From Alteromonas sp. IB21 (GTDB lineage: Bacteria > Pseudomonadota > Gammaproteobacteria > Enterobacterales > Alteromonadaceae): 64,000 nucleotides of DNA. This document shows positions 44,399 to 56,132 of this stretch, piece after piece. The stretch is taken from positions 248,001-312,000 of the forward strand of contig NZ_JAEFCD010000002.1 of assembly GCF_016405965.1 (NCBI RefSeq), read 5' to 3'. Numbering within the stretch: the first letter of the stretch is position 1; each line of letters begins with the position of its first letter. A program made the position numbers and the translations under genes. The notes below the pieces were generated by a model. That model made no database searches. It saw only the letters and a program-made list of their open reading frames with translations, and was not told the DNA's origin.

Positions 44399-45898
44399 CT
44401 ACACTTTAAAACTGTTTAAGTCTTGCTTTATGTGTTGACTTAACGCGCTTAGTTGGTCGGTTAATACTGTGGACGACTTAGCGTTTTTGGCAACATCTAT
44501 AGTCAGTTCATTGATTGACGACACTTTAGTATTTACGTTTGTCGTAACCACGCTTTGCTCTTCAGTGGCCGTCGCTACACCTGAGTTCATGTCATTAATG
44601 ATTTGTATATTTCTTATAATATCTTCAAGCGCCGCTATAGCATGCGATGACTCGTTGATGGTGTCACCTAACCTATCTTTAGTGGTAGACATTAATCTGT
44701 TAGCGTCTTCAGATGAAACTTGTAAATCGTTAATAATCACTTCAATTTCTTTTGTAGAATCTTGAGTGCGCTGCGCAAGTGCACGTACCTCATCGGCTAC
44801 AACGGCAAAGCCACGCCCCTGCTCTCCTGCTCTGGCGGCCTCAATAGCAGCATTAAGTGCCAATAAGTTTGTTTGCTCCGCTATTCCTTTTATCACGGTG
44901 AGCACGGTATTAATAAGTTCGCTTTTTTCTTTCAACTCGGAAATTTTAGTAGAGGTCTCGCCAATACTGTCGCCTAGGCTATAAATATCATCTACGGTTT
45001 TTTGTACTATTTGGTTACCCGAGCTTGCAAGCTGGTTGCAGCTCTTCGTTTTATCAGAGGTTTGTACGGCATTGTGAGACACTTCTTCAGTGGCTTTAGA
45101 CATTTGACTTAACGCCGCTGATACCTCTTCAATTTCGGCTAGTTGGAGCTGAGTTTCAGTCACATTATTATCCGAATGTTTTCTTATCTCTTCGGCACAT
45201 ACTGAAAGGCGCTCAGCATTTTCAACAATGCCTTTAACCAGCATCTGTAAATTCGCTACGAACCTGTCGAAGGTATCAGCTAACTCTCCAACTTCATCGT
45301 TTGTTTGAATGTCGAGACGACGCGTAAGATCTCCTCCGCCTTGCGCAATTTCGGCCATTGCGCCTGACACTTTGCTTAAAGGTAGTAGTACATATTTTGA
45401 TAATACAAACCAATTGGTACCGCCAAGCGCGGCAATCAAAATTAGTCCTATAAATAGAAACATCCATTTAGCTGCAGAAAGAAGAGCCTGATTGGTGTCT
45501 AACAGGTAGGAGACTTGAAGATAACCTATGTCTTTTTTACCCTCCCATGTGATCGCTACCTTCGCTTTGCTTACTTCGTGCGGCTGCGCGTTAGCCTTTT
45601 GATCTACCGCACTTGCAATCGCGTTTCCTCTGTGGTCGAAGGCCTCTATTTTTAGTATGTGAGGATAAGCCACAAAAGATGAAAGAATGTCTTCGGTTAA
45701 TTCATTATCGTATGCAAATATTGGCTCTTGCATAACAATAGACAGCGCTTGGTTAGTGTCACGCATATCTTTCTCTAATTGCTCATCGAAATACTGGCTG
45801 GTTGCAAAATAACTAAAACCAAACACCACCAGCATTACCGCTAATGAAACGAGAGAAAGGGTTATCATTGATTTTTGTTTTATCGATTGCATGTTCAT
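44399..45898 (-). CDS. Methyl-accepting chemotaxis protein
   Basis: A 499-residue transmembrane chemoreceptor. TM1 is at about 13-33 and TM2 at about 143-163, enclosing a short periplasmic sensor of about 110 residues; a HAMP domain ([21 protein letters not shown] and onward, 170-220) leads to the cytoplasmic signalling domain. The hairpin tip [38 protein letters not shown] contacts CheA/CheW. There is no pentapeptide tail. The gene lies 55 bases downstream of an orphan solute-binding protein on the same strand, which may serve as its ligand-presenting partner. Confidence 0.93.
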   Translation of the reverse strand: MNMQSIKQKSMITLSLVSLAVMLVVFGFSYFATSQYFDEQLEKDMRDTNQALSIVMQEPIFAYDNELTEDILSSFVAYPHILKIEAFDHRGNAIASAVDQKANAQPHEVSKAKVAITWEGKKDIGYLQVSYLLDTNQALLSAAKWMFLFIGLILIAALGGTNWFVLSKYVLLPLSKVSGAMAEIAQGGGDLTRRLDIQTNDEVGELADTFDRFVANLQMLVKGIVENAERLSVCAEEIRKHSDNNVTETQLQLAEIEEVSAALSQMSKATEEVSHNAVQTSDKTKSCNQLASSGNQIVQKTVDDIYSLGDSIGETSTKISELKEKSELINTVLTVIKGIAEQTNLLALNAAIEAARAGEQGRGFAVVADEVRALAQRTQDSTKEIEVIINDLQVSSEDANRLMSTTKDRLGDTINESSHAIAALEDIIRNIQIINDMNSGVATATEEQSVVTTNVNTKVSSINELTIDVAKNAKSSTVLTDQLSALSQHIKQDLNSFKV

Positions 45899-45953
45899 AT
45901 CCGTAATTTGGCCTACGTAAGTAGACCAATATTCTGATTACTCAAAAATGTAC

Positions 45954-46817
45954 TTACTGTAAATTTTTTATATCTAACCAAAACTCCGTTCTGTCCAGCG
46001 GAGTGTCAGGATGTAAATGAGGATTGCCCACTCGAAAAACAGTTCGTTCGCCAATATTTGCCTTGGTCAGTACATCTTGGATCATGGAGTTGTTGAAAAA
46101 GAGTTTATCGTAACTACCGTCCTCTATAGCCTTTTCAAAGCCGCTGTAAATAAGGTCATGCAGACGCTGATCACCCTTATTAACATAAAAGTACATGGCA
46201 TAGGGATAAACTAGCATTACGTTAGTATCTACAACAAGGTCAAGATGCTTGTGGTTTTCAGCTTCGATGAAGGGTTCGTGTAACGCCCTAGGAAAATAAT
46301 CAAACCTTCCGCCCTCTAACATTGGAAATAAGTTTTTATATTTAATTGTCGTTACCGTGGGTATATCGGCGCTTTTCAATATTTGTGTATCGCCCCAAAA
46401 ACGTCCCTGCCCGGCTTCAAATTGCAAAAGATCTTCAAACGTTTTAATCGTGGCAAACCGCGCCTTATCTTGGCTTCGGATAAGAAAAATACGATGTCCT
46501 AGTAAACCTTTTAAAACGGGAATTCGCACTGCTTGAAGGCGCTCGTCTTTTTCTTTGTCTCCGCCAGACCACATAACATCAAGGTTTTCAGATTCGACTT
46601 CACTAACCAATTGCGCTTCATTGAGCACCTCAGGAAGCGTCGACAACGTCATGGATGGTGCGCTCTTACTTAACGCCAGCGCTAAAATATCGTAAAGAAT
46701 TTGCTCCTTCTCGCCTTCTACTTTTGGCACCAACACCGTTTGCGCACTCGCTAAGGAAAGAAAAGCAAAAAGGCAATAAGTGAGCAGTAGAAAAGAGATC
46801 TTTCGCCATAACTTCAT
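45954..46817 (-). CDS. Type 3-like periplasmic solute-binding protein
   Basis: A 287-residue protein with a signal peptide (LWRKISFLLLTYCLFAFLSLASAQ) and two-lobed binding fold of the SBP_bac_3 type. Lobe features include VMWSGGDKEKDERLQAVRIPVLKGLLGHRIFLI near 80-112 and MLEGGRFDYFPRALHEPF near 170. The frame continues to 46832, but ATG 46817 has GGAAG about nine bases before it. No ABC permease or ATPase is next to it; the following gene is a chemoreceptor. I infer a sensory rather than an uptake role. The ligand is not predictable, though amino-acid-like is typical. Confidence 0.78.
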   Translation of the reverse strand: MKLWRKISFLLLTYCLFAFLSLASAQTVLVPKVEGEKEQILYDILALALSKSAPSMTLSTLPEVLNEAQLVSEVESENLDVMWSGGDKEKDERLQAVRIPVLKGLLGHRIFLIRSQDKARFATIKTFEDLLQFEAGQGRFWGDTQILKSADIPTVTTIKYKNLFPMLEGGRFDYFPRALHEPFIEAENHKHLDLVVDTNVMLVYPYAMYFYVNKGDQRLHDLIYSGFEKAIEDGSYDKLFFNNSMIQDVLTKANIGERTVFRVGNPHLHPDTPLDRTEFWLDIKNLQ

Positions 46818-47017
46818 TAAGCCAACTTCCATTCAAAATTAACACAATTTAAAGAGCATAGTACAAAGGTAGGGACTTAGCGCTTTTGAGCAAAAAAATC
46901 TTGGTTTTTCATTTAATTGGTAGGTTTATTTTTCGCCGAAACCCAACATTACTTGGTACTTCTATGCAATAAATGCCAGAATAAAATCAGGTCACCGTTT
47001 ATGTTGGACGTACGCAC

Positions 47018-48301
47018 ATGCCTGCAAAATATAATAAAAGCCAAAAACCTTCACCAACACGACGAACTCTGTTAAAGGGCGGTCTGGCTTTTGGTTTAAC
47101 TGCGGGCGTGACGCCTTTTGCCATCGGAAAGCCTAAGCCCACGCTTCGTGTAATGGGTACCCACGTAACGCTGCAAGAAGCTATACGCCAGCGGGCAATG
47201 GAAGACTTAGGTATAAACATAGCGTTTGAACCCGGCGGAAGTGCGACAGTTCTTCAGAAAGCGTCAATGCTCCCGAGTTCGTTCGATCTCTATGAACAGT
47301 GGTCTAACAGCATTAACGTGCTGTGGCGAGCTCAGGCCATTCAACCGATAGATAAAAAGCGTCTTCTTTATTGGGAAGAGATAAATAACCTGACTAAAAC
47401 CGGCAAACTCACCGAAAATGCACGAGAGGGAGCAGGCGATGCACCGCATAAAATCCTCCATGTTCAAGGTAATGGCTCATTAGGCGAAAAGCATACAGAT
47501 GGAATTAGTTTCTTACCCTACGTGCACAACGTAGACTCTTTTGGCTATGACACAACGAAACTTCCTGAAGAACTCCAACGTGAAGAAGAAAGCTGGGGAT
47601 GGTTATTAGACTCTCGATATTCAGGAAGAGTTGGTATCGTGAATGATCCAACGATTGGTTTGTTTGATCTAGCGCTTGCCGCGCAGGCCAAAGGATTTAT
47701 GCAATTTGAAGATATTGGCGCTATAACCGAATACGAGCTAGATGACTTATTTAACCTTCTTATAGAGTTAACGCAATTAAATCATTTCAACGGGTTTTGG
47801 ACATCAGTGCCCGAATCTGTAGAGTTTATGAAAAGTGGCAGAGTGTCCATTGAAAGCATGTTCTCGCCCGCTGTATCAGCACTTAATGGTCAAGATATTC
47901 CTGTGCAATTTGCTGCGCCGAAAGAAGGGTACCGTGGCTGGCACGGCGTAATGTGTTTATCTTCCGCTACACAAGGGCGAGCGAAAGACGTTGCCTACGA
48001 GTACATGAACTGGTGGTTATCTGGCTGGCCTGGCGCATTTATCGCTAGACAGGGATATTATATATCTAATCCACAGCGTTCAGCCTCATATTTATCGAAG
48101 GCCGAATGGGATTATTGGTACGAAGGAAAAGTAGCATCAGAGCCGTTGAAGGGAACCGATGGAAATGTAAGCGTGAAAGCTGGGGCACAGCGCAATGGTG
48201 GCAGCTATGAAACCCGCTTTAGTAACGTCGCAGTATGGAACACAGTTATGCCTACGTATGAATATAGCTTACAAAAATGGTATGAGTTCATTACAGCATG
48301 A
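47018..48301 (+). CDS. Tat-exported solute-binding protein (PotD-like)
   Basis: A 427-residue extracellular solute-binding protein. The N-terminus has a twin-arginine signal (SPTRRTLLKGGLAFGLTAG), so it is exported folded. The mature domain resembles the PotD/polyamine or family 1 binding proteins (LRVMGTHVTLQEAIRQRAME opening, VGIVNDPTIGLFDLALAAQA, SRYSGR). The next gene is a hybrid histidine kinase 53 bases downstream, with no permease in sight. A binding-protein/sensor pair like TorT-TorS or LuxP-LuxQ is plausible. Ligand unknown; a polyamine is possible only by homology. Confidence 0.8.
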   Translation: MPAKYNKSQKPSPTRRTLLKGGLAFGLTAGVTPFAIGKPKPTLRVMGTHVTLQEAIRQRAMEDLGINIAFEPGGSATVLQKASMLPSSFDLYEQWSNSINVLWRAQAIQPIDKKRLLYWEEINNLTKTGKLTENAREGAGDAPHKILHVQGNGSLGEKHTDGISFLPYVHNVDSFGYDTTKLPEELQREEESWGWLLDSRYSGRVGIVNDPTIGLFDLALAAQAKGFMQFEDIGAITEYELDDLFNLLIELTQLNHFNGFWTSVPESVEFMKSGRVSIESMFSPAVSALNGQDIPVQFAAPKEGYRGWHGVMCLSSATQGRAKDVAYEYMNWWLSGWPGAFIARQGYYISNPQRSASYLSKAEWDYWYEGKVASEPLKGTDGNVSVKAGAQRNGGSYETRFSNVAVWNTVMPTYEYSLQKWYEFITA

Positions 48302-48354
48302 TTTCTCCGAAAAAAGTATCGCTATCAAAATGGAATAAGGTTTAGTAAGTTCGA

Positions 48355-51018
48355 ATGTTATCGTCAATTCGCATACAGCTGATCACCGTCTTTCTTGCGC
48401 TAATCACTTTGATTCTGGCGCAGGGTTTTATTGCTCGTAAAAACCAAGATGTTTTGAGTAAAGGGGTTTCATCAGCGGCTAACGCCGTTATCAATGTTGG
48501 CATTGTTAAAGAGTTAGAACGCGACGTTGTAGACTTACAAAGAAACGTACTTATTTTTAAGGAAAATGCCAGTAAGTCTGCAATTACTCGCTTCAGCAGG
48601 CTAATGGTAACGATAAACAGCAAATTAGATACTCTCGACGCTGCAGAACAATCAGGAGAAAAAGAGAGCGACCGGTATATTCTTTCGAGGATGAGAGAGC
48701 ACCTGAATGCTTATCAAGAGAACTTCTCTCAAGTTGTAAATGCCCGCTCCGAAAGAGATAACCTAATTGCCCAAGGCACGCTCTCAGATATCACTTTTCT
48801 TAACACGTTGTTAGATGAAGCGTTAACAAAAGGCGAGGTCTCCGTTGTTTTGGTGGAAGAAGCGAAAACCTCTTTAATTCGTGCTGAAAACGCAATGTTA
48901 AAGTATCTAATGAAGCCTGATATGAGGTTTATTCAATCCTTTAACGAAGCCGCCGATTCCTTGCAAAATCTAAAATTTTCAGAAAATGAGCGTTTTCAGC
49001 AAAGATTAAATACATTGACTGCTAAAATAAAAGGCGACTTTTTTAAACTCACCCAGCTCATTCAAGGCAACTTGTTTCTTGTCAACGTGGTCATGGCAGG
49101 CTCTGCCAACGAGTTCCTTTATCTAAGTGGTGAGCTAGCTAAGCAAGTCACCACTAATTCAGAAGTAGCCACCCAAAGAACGTATCAAATCGCCAAGAAT
49201 ACTCAGCGAAACGGCGAGTTATTCTCCCTTATAGCGATACTTCTCGCGCTATCAGCTGCACTCTTTTCTACGTTTCGTATTCTTGGTCCTATACGTTCCA
49301 TCACAATGGTGTTTAACAAGCTGTCTAAAGGCGTTCAAATCGCCAATATTCCTGGTAGTAGTCGAAAGGATGAAATTGGTAAATTAGCAAAAGCAGCACT
49401 GGTTTTTAGTGATAAGAATCGCCAAACTGAAAAGCTCTTACATGAAGCGCAAAACATGAATACGCAGCTAGAGGGCTTGAACAGGGCTTTGACAGAGTCA
49501 AAGATCAAGGCTGAACAGGCTACCGCGTCTAAAAGTATGTTTTTAGCCAATATGAGTCATGAAATCCGTACGCCAATGAATGGCATTATCGGCCTGATAG
49601 AACTTGCTCAACAGCAGGAGCTCTCAAATACGGTGAGGGGATATTTGGACAAAGCAGCGTATTCAGGCCAAATTTTATTAAGTGTGATAAACGATATACT
49701 CGACTTTTCGAAGATTGAAGCTGGCAAATTAAAAATAGAAGAAGTTAGTTTCTCACTACATTCACTTTTCGATAATTTAATAGCGGTTATCGCATTGCGC
49801 GCAAAGGAAAAGAACTTATCCGTTCACTTCACTGTTAGCCCTTCACTTCCTCCGCAGGTTATTGGCGACCCATTGCGTATTGCCCAAATCATCATGAACA
49901 TTGGTAACAACGCTGTTAAATTCACTGAGCAGGGTCACGTTGATATAACATTTGACGGCACATTAAATGAAAAAGGAAATGTGCTTAACCTCAAGATGGA
50001 AGTGACGGACTCGGGTATAGGAATGAGTCCATCTCAACTTGATAAAATTTTCAAACCTTTCATTCAAGCTGATGGGGCGACGAACAGAAAATACGGTGGT
50101 ACTGGCTTAGGACTAGCCATTGTAAGCCAACTCACAGAACTTATGCATGGGCGCCTAGATGCGACCTCCACAGTAGGTAAAGGCAGCACATTTAAGATTG
50201 AGTTACCGTTAAAAGCATTTAAAAACCAGCCAGGTGTGTTAGCGCAAACCCCTCAGCTTCCGTTAGATAGCCTTTATATTACCGAAGCGCCTCTGCTGCC
50301 GCTGGCATATTGCCATCAGATTCAACTGTCGGAACAGCGACGCTTGTCTATTGACGAAGCGAGACAAATATCGGACCTTCCCGAATTTATTATTTTTGAT
50401 ATACAAAATTTCAGTACCTTTAGAGAAAATCTCTCGTGGCTAAAAGGTTTACGTGAATCAGGCAAATCAGTGGGCCTAGTTATCGAGACGGCAGGTACTG
50501 CCCTTCAAGCAAAGTATGATTCGCTGTGGGAAGGACCTTCAATCATGCATCCTTTTACGCCTGCGCAGTTTGACCGTTTCGTAAATCAAGTGATCTCGAA
50601 AGACAACAAAAATGACAACGCAAGGTTCGATAATGAAACCATAAGTACTTTGCTTGAAGGCCACGTGCTGTTGGTAGAAGACAATAATATCAATCAACTG
50701 GTAACTGGCGAGATGCTGACAAACCTTGGGCTTACTTTTGATATCGCAGAAGATGGGAAACAGGCTGTACAAAAAGTGGAAAATGCACCGCAGTACGACC
50801 TTGTATTAATGGATGTTCAAATGCCCGTAATGGATGGTTATGAAGCTACAAGGCTACTTCGTGAGAAAGGTTTTACTGGTGTGCCTATTATTGGCCTTTC
50901 AGCAAATGCAATGAAAGAAGATAGACAAGGAGCGCTGAATGCCGGCATGAACGACTATCTTACCAAGCCCATTAAACAAAAAGCGCTTGTTGCCATGCTT
51001 AAGCAGTACTTAAGATAG
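48355..51018 (+). CDS. Hybrid sensor histidine kinase
   Basis: An 887-residue inner-membrane kinase. TM1 lies at about 7-24, a helical periplasmic sensor spans 30-295 (coiled, TorS/MCP-like), TM2 is near 300-318, then HAMP. HisKA has the phospho-histidine at H402 (NMSHEIRTPMNGI); the ATPase domain has NIGNNAVKFTEQG, DSGIGMSP and GGTGLGLAIV. A degenerate receiver-like region lies at about 640-745, then a full C-terminal receiver with D820 (LVLMDVQMPVMDG). No Hpt domain is attached, so the relay must use a separate Hpt protein. The adjacent binding protein probably supplies the input. Confidence 0.93.
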   Translation: MLSSIRIQLITVFLALITLILAQGFIARKNQDVLSKGVSSAANAVINVGIVKELERDVVDLQRNVLIFKENASKSAITRFSRLMVTINSKLDTLDAAEQSGEKESDRYILSRMREHLNAYQENFSQVVNARSERDNLIAQGTLSDITFLNTLLDEALTKGEVSVVLVEEAKTSLIRAENAMLKYLMKPDMRFIQSFNEAADSLQNLKFSENERFQQRLNTLTAKIKGDFFKLTQLIQGNLFLVNVVMAGSANEFLYLSGELAKQVTTNSEVATQRTYQIAKNTQRNGELFSLIAILLALSAALFSTFRILGPIRSITMVFNKLSKGVQIANIPGSSRKDEIGKLAKAALVFSDKNRQTEKLLHEAQNMNTQLEGLNRALTESKIKAEQATASKSMFLANMSHEIRTPMNGIIGLIELAQQQELSNTVRGYLDKAAYSGQILLSVINDILDFSKIEAGKLKIEEVSFSLHSLFDNLIAVIALRAKEKNLSVHFTVSPSLPPQVIGDPLRIAQIIMNIGNNAVKFTEQGHVDITFDGTLNEKGNVLNLKMEVTDSGIGMSPSQLDKIFKPFIQADGATNRKYGGTGLGLAIVSQLTELMHGRLDATSTVGKGSTFKIELPLKAFKNQPGVLAQTPQLPLDSLYITEAPLLPLAYCHQIQLSEQRRLSIDEARQISDLPEFIIFDIQNFSTFRENLSWLKGLRESGKSVGLVIETAGTALQAKYDSLWEGPSIMHPFTPAQFDRFVNQVISKDNKNDNARFDNETISTLLEGHVLLVEDNNINQLVTGEMLTNLGLTFDIAEDGKQAVQKVENAPQYDLVLMDVQMPVMDGYEATRLLREKGFTGVPIIGLSANAMKEDRQGALNAGMNDYLTKPIKQKALVAMLKQYLR

Positions 51019-51050
51019 TTAACTTTTTTTGATTATCAGCATCATCAAAT

Positions 51051-51083
51051 AAAAAAGGGTTACCTCAACGGTAACCCTCTTAT
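51051..51083. terminator. Bidirectional terminator between the hybrid kinase and valS
   Basis: AGGGTTACC (51056-51064) pairs with GGTAACCCT (51070-51078). An A run precedes and a T-rich stretch follows, so both convergent genes can use it. Confidence 0.8.
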
Positions 51084-51124
51084 TCATCTACTTAATTGGC
51101 TAGTTAAAGCCTAAGTATTTTCGT

Positions 51125-53899
51125 TTACAGAGCTTTAATTGTCTCAAACTGCTCTTTAAGTTTAGCCAGGGCCTTCTCGCCCTCATCCAACTTCGCACGT
51201 TCTTTTTCAATTACCGCTTCTGGCGCGTTACTTACGAACTTCTCATTACCTAACTTGCCACGGGTGCGAGAGACATCTTTCTCGATTTTCTCCATGGCTT
51301 TAGTAATACGAGCAAGCTCTGCGTCTTTGTCGATAAGCCCTGCCATTGGGATAAGAATTTCCATCTCGCCCACAAGCGCGGTTGCGCTCGCTGGTGCCTG
51401 CTCACCGTCTTTCAAAATAGTGACGGTTTCAAGCTTAGAGAGCTTATCTAGGAACGCCTTCGCTGCATCAAGACGACGGGCGTCTTCATCGCTTACGTTT
51501 TTAAGTAACGCATTAAGCGGTTTATTTGGCGAGATATCCATTTCACCACGGATATTGCGAATACCTACGATAAACTTCTTCACCCACTCAATGTCTGCGA
51601 GCACTTTATCGTCTTGTTTCGCAGCATCAACCTCAGGGAATGCCTGAACCATAATGCTTGCGCCCTCTTCCACCTTAAGCGCACTTAGTGGCACAACGCG
51701 CTGCCAAATCGTGTCGGTGATAAATGGCATTAGCGGGTGCAACAAACGAAGCAGGCTTTCAAGTACGTTAATCAGCGTATGACGTGTACCACGCTTTTCA
51801 GCTTCGGTGCTGGCATCGTTGCTAAGCACAGGCTTAGTCAGCTCTAAGTACCAGTCGCAGAACTGGTTCCAGGTGAATTCGTAAACCGTCTGCGCAGCAA
51901 TGTCGAAACGGTAGTCTTCAAGGGCCTTTTCAAACTCAACCAGCGTTTGTTGGAACTTAGCCCAAATCCAGCGATCGGCCATGCTAAGCACCATTTCGCC
52001 GCCGTCACGACCTGTATCGTGCTCTTCTGTGTTCATCAATACGAAACGGGATGCGTTCCAAATTTTGTTGCAGAAGTTGCGGTAGCCTTCAACACGGGCC
52101 ATATCAAAGTTGATATCGCGGCTGGTTGACGCCATAGCTGCAAAAGTAAAGCGCAGTGCGTCTGTACCGTAGGCCTGTATACCGTCAGGAAACTGTTTAC
52201 GGGTACGCTTGGCAATCTTCTCAGCAAGCTGTGGCTGCATCATGCCAGCGGTGCGCTTCGTTACTAGCGACTCAATATCAATACCGTCAATCAAATCGAT
52301 TGGGTCAAGCACGTTACCCTTCGACTTTGACATTTTATCGCCGTTCTCATCGCGGATAAGACCAGTAATGTAGATGTCTTTAAACGGAATTTTGCCCGTG
52401 AACTTCTTGGTCATCATGATCATTCTGGCAACCCAGAAGAAGATGATGTCAAAGCCAGTTACTAGCACTGAAGACGGCACAAAAGTTTCAAGATCTGGCG
52501 TTTCTTCAGGCCAGCCCATGGTCGCGAAAGGCCACAGCGCACTTGAGAACCAGGTATCCAATACATCGTCGTCTTGAGAAAGGATGACGTCGCTGCCAAG
52601 GCCGTGCTTTTCACGCACTTCTTCTTCCGTACGACCAACAAAAACCTTGCCGTTTTCGTCGTACCACGCAGGAATGCGGTGTCCCCACCACAGTTGGCGT
52701 GAAATACACCAGTCTTGAATGTTATTCATCCACTGGTAATAGGTTTTGTTCCAGTTCTCCGGTACAAAGCGAATTTCGCCACTTTCTACCGCTTCAATAG
52801 CCGGCTTAGCTAGAGACTCAACCGCTACGTACCACTGGTCAGTCAGATAGGGTTCGATAACCGCACCTGTTCTATCGCCGCGTGGCACTTTAAGCTTGTG
52901 CGGTTCAATTTTTACTAAAGCACCTTGTGCATCTAAGTCAGCCACAATTTGCTTACGGGCGTCGAAACGATCTAATCCGCGGTACGCTTCTGGCGCATCG
53001 TCGTTAATTTTCGCATCGTCGGTAAGAATGTTGATCATAGGCAGGTTGTGACGCTTACCCATGTCGTAGTCGTTAAAGTCGTGAGCTGGCGTAATTTTAA
53101 CGCAGCCCGTACCGAATTCTTGATCGACATAATCATCGGCAATCACAGGAATTAAACGACCAGTAATAGGCAGCTTAATTTCTTTGCCGATAAAGCCTTG
53201 ATAGCGCTCATCTTCTGGGTGAACGGCAACCGCTGTATCGCCTAGCATGGTTTCAGGGCGCGTTGTCGCAACCACTAGCTCACCGCTACCATCTGCAAGT
53301 GGGTAGCGCATATGCCACATGTGCCCGTCTTCTTCTTCGTTCAGTACTTCTAAGTCAGATACTGCCGTGTGAAGCACAGGGTCCCAGTTAACCAAACGCT
53401 TGCCGCGATAAATAAGGCCTTCTTCGTGTAGTTTCACGAACACTTCAGTGACGGCTTTAGACAGATCTTCGTCCATGGTAAACACTTCGCGAGACCAATC
53501 AGGTGAAGTACCTAGACGGCGCATTTGACCGGTGATCGTACCGCCGCTGTGCTCTTTCCATTCCCACACTTTTTTGATGAAGTCTTCGCGGCCTAAATCG
53601 TGGCGCGTCTTGCCTTGTGCGTTAAGCTGGCGCTCTACCACCATTTGGGTAGCAATACCAGCGTGGTCAGTGCCCACTTGCCATAGCGTATTATCGCCTT
53701 TCATGCGGTGATAACGGGTTAAGGCATCCATAATCGTTTGCTGGAAACCATGGCCCATGTGAAGGCTACCGGTAACGTTTGGCGGCGGAAGCAAAATACA
53801 ATAAGGGTCGCCGCTACCTGATGCTTTAAATAAACCCGCTTCTTCCCATGACTTGTAGCATTGCTGCTCGATGGACTGCGGTTCGAAGGTTTTATCCAT
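51125..53899 (-). CDS. valS: Valine--tRNA ligase
   Basis: Class I synthetase charging tRNA-Val, 924 residues. The HIGH motif is in [17 protein letters not shown] near 45, the editing (CP1) domain spans about 190-350 ([21 protein letters not shown]), KMSKS is in [14 protein letters not shown] near 557, followed by the anticodon-binding helices and a C-terminal coiled-coil arm ([17 protein letters not shown]). All motifs are intact. It is the last gene of pepA-holC-valS, the same order as in E. coli, where the product of holC also sits before valS. Confidence 0.98.
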   Translation of the reverse strand: MDKTFEPQSIEQQCYKSWEEAGLFKASGSGDPYCILLPPPNVTGSLHMGHGFQQTIMDALTRYHRMKGDNTLWQVGTDHAGIATQMVVERQLNAQGKTRHDLGREDFIKKVWEWKEHSGGTITGQMRRLGTSPDWSREVFTMDEDLSKAVTEVFVKLHEEGLIYRGKRLVNWDPVLHTAVSDLEVLNEEEDGHMWHMRYPLADGSGELVVATTRPETMLGDTAVAVHPEDERYQGFIGKEIKLPITGRLIPVIADDYVDQEFGTGCVKITPAHDFNDYDMGKRHNLPMINILTDDAKINDDAPEAYRGLDRFDARKQIVADLDAQGALVKIEPHKLKVPRGDRTGAVIEPYLTDQWYVAVESLAKPAIEAVESGEIRFVPENWNKTYYQWMNNIQDWCISRQLWWGHRIPAWYDENGKVFVGRTEEEVREKHGLGSDVILSQDDDVLDTWFSSALWPFATMGWPEETPDLETFVPSSVLVTGFDIIFFWVARMIMMTKKFTGKIPFKDIYITGLIRDENGDKMSKSKGNVLDPIDLIDGIDIESLVTKRTAGMMQPQLAEKIAKRTRKQFPDGIQAYGTDALRFTFAAMASTSRDINFDMARVEGYRNFCNKIWNASRFVLMNTEEHDTGRDGGEMVLSMADRWIWAKFQQTLVEFEKALEDYRFDIAAQTVYEFTWNQFCDWYLELTKPVLSNDASTEAEKRGTRHTLINVLESLLRLLHPLMPFITDTIWQRVVPLSALKVEEGASIMVQAFPEVDAAKQDDKVLADIEWVKKFIVGIRNIRGEMDISPNKPLNALLKNVSDEDARRLDAAKAFLDKLSKLETVTILKDGEQAPASATALVGEMEILIPMAGLIDKDAELARITKAMEKIEKDVSRTRGKLGNEKFVSNAPEAVIEKERAKLDEGEKALAKLKEQFETIKAL

Positions 53900-53934
53900 T
53901 ACACACTCTCAAATTGAAGCTAAACGCGAATGAT

Positions 53935-54357
53935 TTATGCAGATTTAAACTGCATGTTGCATCCAGCTTGCTGATAGTTTTTGTATCTCACCCGTGCTGC
54001 CTGTTTGGCATTCTCGTCCACGGGTACAAAATCGATGATTTGACGATGTTGATTAGGTGAAGGCACCATACCGGAGCCCACATTCACCACCATTTGTCGT
54101 CTGGCTACCTGCTCTGGCCGCCAACAAATTTCCACCGGCGTTCCCGACTGCGGCCCCTCACCATAGAGGTTATGAGGCACAAAGCGGTCAGCCGGCAGCT
54201 GCCACAACAATTCATCAACTTCTTCAGCTTGCGCCTGCGTATCGCACAGCACGCTAATTTTTTGCTTATTGGCAAACGCTGACGCAATGACTTCACTGGC
54301 GCGACCTGCCACGCCATTGTCACTGCTAGTAAGTTGATAAAATATCACTTGTGGCAT
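53935..54357 (-). CDS. holC: DNA polymerase III chi subunit
   Basis: A 140-residue clamp-loader accessory protein that bridges the psi subunit to SSB during lagging-strand synthesis. The opening VIFYQLTS, CDTQAQAEEVDELLWQLPADRFVPHNLYGEG, and the P-V-E-I-C-W segment are the conserved chi blocks. Slightly shorter than E. coli HolC (147). It lies six bases after pepA and 35 before valS, so it is cotranscribed with both. Confidence 0.92.
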   Translation of the reverse strand: MPQVIFYQLTSSDNGVAGRASEVIASAFANKQKISVLCDTQAQAEEVDELLWQLPADRFVPHNLYGEGPQSGTPVEICWRPEQVARRQMVVNVGSGMVPSPNQHRQIIDFVPVDENAKQAARVRYKNYQQAGCNMQFKSA

Positions 54358-54363
54358 TTATGA

Positions 54364-55869
54364 TTAGTCCTCTAATTTGATATTTGCGCGGTTCATCAAG
54401 AACTGAGACAGCATAGGCACTGGACGCCCTGTTGCCCCTTTGTTCTTACCACTGCGCCATGCCGTACCGGCAATATCAAGGTGAGCCCAGTTGTACTTCT
54501 TAGTGAAGCGTGACAAGAAACAACCCGCGGTGATTGAACCTGCAGGGCGACCACCAAGGTTTGTCATGTCGGCAAATGGGCTTTCAAGCTGCTCTTGATA
54601 ATCGTCCCATAGCGGTAAACGCCATGCGCGATCTGAACTTTGCTCTGATGCATTTAATAGCTCGTGGGCCAGCGGGTTGTGCGTGCTCATTACCGCTGTT
54701 GCATGATGACCAAGTGCGATGATGGCCGCGCCCGTTAGCGTAGCAACATCAATAACAAGCTCTGGGTCGAAACGCTCTACATAAGTTAGCGCGTCACATA
54801 AAACTAAGCGCCCTTCTGCATCGGTATTAAGCACTTCAACGGTTTGACCCGACATGGTTGTGAGAATGTCGCCTGGGCGGTACGCTTTTCCGTCTGGCAT
54901 GTTCTCACAGCCTGCTAATACGCCGATAACGTTAATTGGCAGGTTAAGCGCCGCGATAGTGTGCATTGTACCAAGCACGCCTGCAGCGCCACCCATGTCG
55001 TACTTCATTTCATCCATGGCTTCGCCAGGCTTAATTGAAATACCGCCAGAATCGAAAGTAAGACCTTTACCAACAAGCACAATTGGTGCTTGGTCGGCAG
55101 CGCCGCCGCGGTGATGCATAATACTCATCATGCTTTCGTTGTCGGAACCACGGCCAACAGCTAAATACGCCTGCATACCTAGCTCTGCCATTTGAGTTTC
55201 ATCAACTACTTCAGCGGTTACGCTATCGTATTGGCTAGCTAACTCTTGGGCTTGTTGCCACAGGTACGCCGGATTACAAATGTTTGGCGGCATGTTAGCC
55301 ACATCTTTAGTGACTTTTGAGCCACGAGCTACAGCCAAGCCATGCTCGATAGCGCGCTCGCCAACTGTCAGTTCACGACGGGTAGGTACGTTAAATACAA
55401 TTTTGCGAAGCGGGCGGCGAGGCTCGCCTTTTTTCGTTTTAAGCTGTAAGAAGGTATAAAGTGTGTCTTCGGTTGCCTCTACGGCTTGACGCACTTTCCA
55501 GTAAGTATCACGGCCTTTAACGTGAAGCTCAGTAAGGAAACACACCGCTTCCATTGAACCCGTTTCGTTCAAGGTTTGGATAGTTTTCGCGATAATGTTT
55601 TTGTACTGGCGCTCGTCTAATTCGCGCTCTTTACCACAACCGACTAAAAGCACGCGCTCACTTAATACATTTGGCACGTTGTGTAGCAACAACATTTGGC
55701 CCGCTTTACCTTCAAGGTCGCCACGGCGCAACAAGTTGCTGATATAACCTTCACTGATTTCGTCTAGTTGTTCGGCCACCGCCGTTAGGCGACGCGGCTC
55801 GAAGACACCCACAACAATACATGCACTGCGTTGTTTTTCAGGACTGCCACTTTTTACACTAAACTCCAC
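54364..55869 (-). CDS. pepA: Leucyl aminopeptidase PepA
   Basis: Hexameric M17 zinc/manganese aminopeptidase, which in E. coli also binds DNA at cer recombination sites and as a transcription regulator. The metal-site motif [16 protein letters not shown] is near residue 265, [11 protein letters not shown] follows, and [10 protein letters not shown] is the M17 signature near 348; all metal ligands are present. The frame extends to 55920, but GTG 55869 follows AGGTGAT and gives [20 protein letters not shown], nearly identical to the E. coli start. The resulting length is 501 residues (E. coli 503). Confidence 0.96.
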   Translation of the reverse strand: MEFSVKSGSPEKQRSACIVVGVFEPRRLTAVAEQLDEISEGYISNLLRRGDLEGKAGQMLLLHNVPNVLSERVLLVGCGKERELDERQYKNIIAKTIQTLNETGSMEAVCFLTELHVKGRDTYWKVRQAVEATEDTLYTFLQLKTKKGEPRRPLRKIVFNVPTRRELTVGERAIEHGLAVARGSKVTKDVANMPPNICNPAYLWQQAQELASQYDSVTAEVVDETQMAELGMQAYLAVGRGSDNESMMSIMHHRGGAADQAPIVLVGKGLTFDSGGISIKPGEAMDEMKYDMGGAAGVLGTMHTIAALNLPINVIGVLAGCENMPDGKAYRPGDILTTMSGQTVEVLNTDAEGRLVLCDALTYVERFDPELVIDVATLTGAAIIALGHHATAVMSTHNPLAHELLNASEQSSDRAWRLPLWDDYQEQLESPFADMTNLGGRPAGSITAGCFLSRFTKKYNWAHLDIAGTAWRSGKNKGATGRPVPMLSQFLMNRANIKLED

Positions 55870-56132
55870 GATATCACCTCGCTTTTCGTCGTTTATGGTT
55901 TGCACGATGACTAAAATCACGTAACGTTTCGCGCTGCTTTATGTTTTAATACGCAGCATAACTTTTTAGTTCGCTGCAATTCACGCTTACAGACCTATTG
56001 AATATAGGTTAGATTTGCGTCAAAACACCATGCAAACGGTTTATGATTGCAGGCAAAACTTGTAAAAACGGTAAGTTTAAACAAAATTGTGCTTTCTTTC
56101 ACTAAAATTCCTAATTTTCCGGAAGGGCTGAG

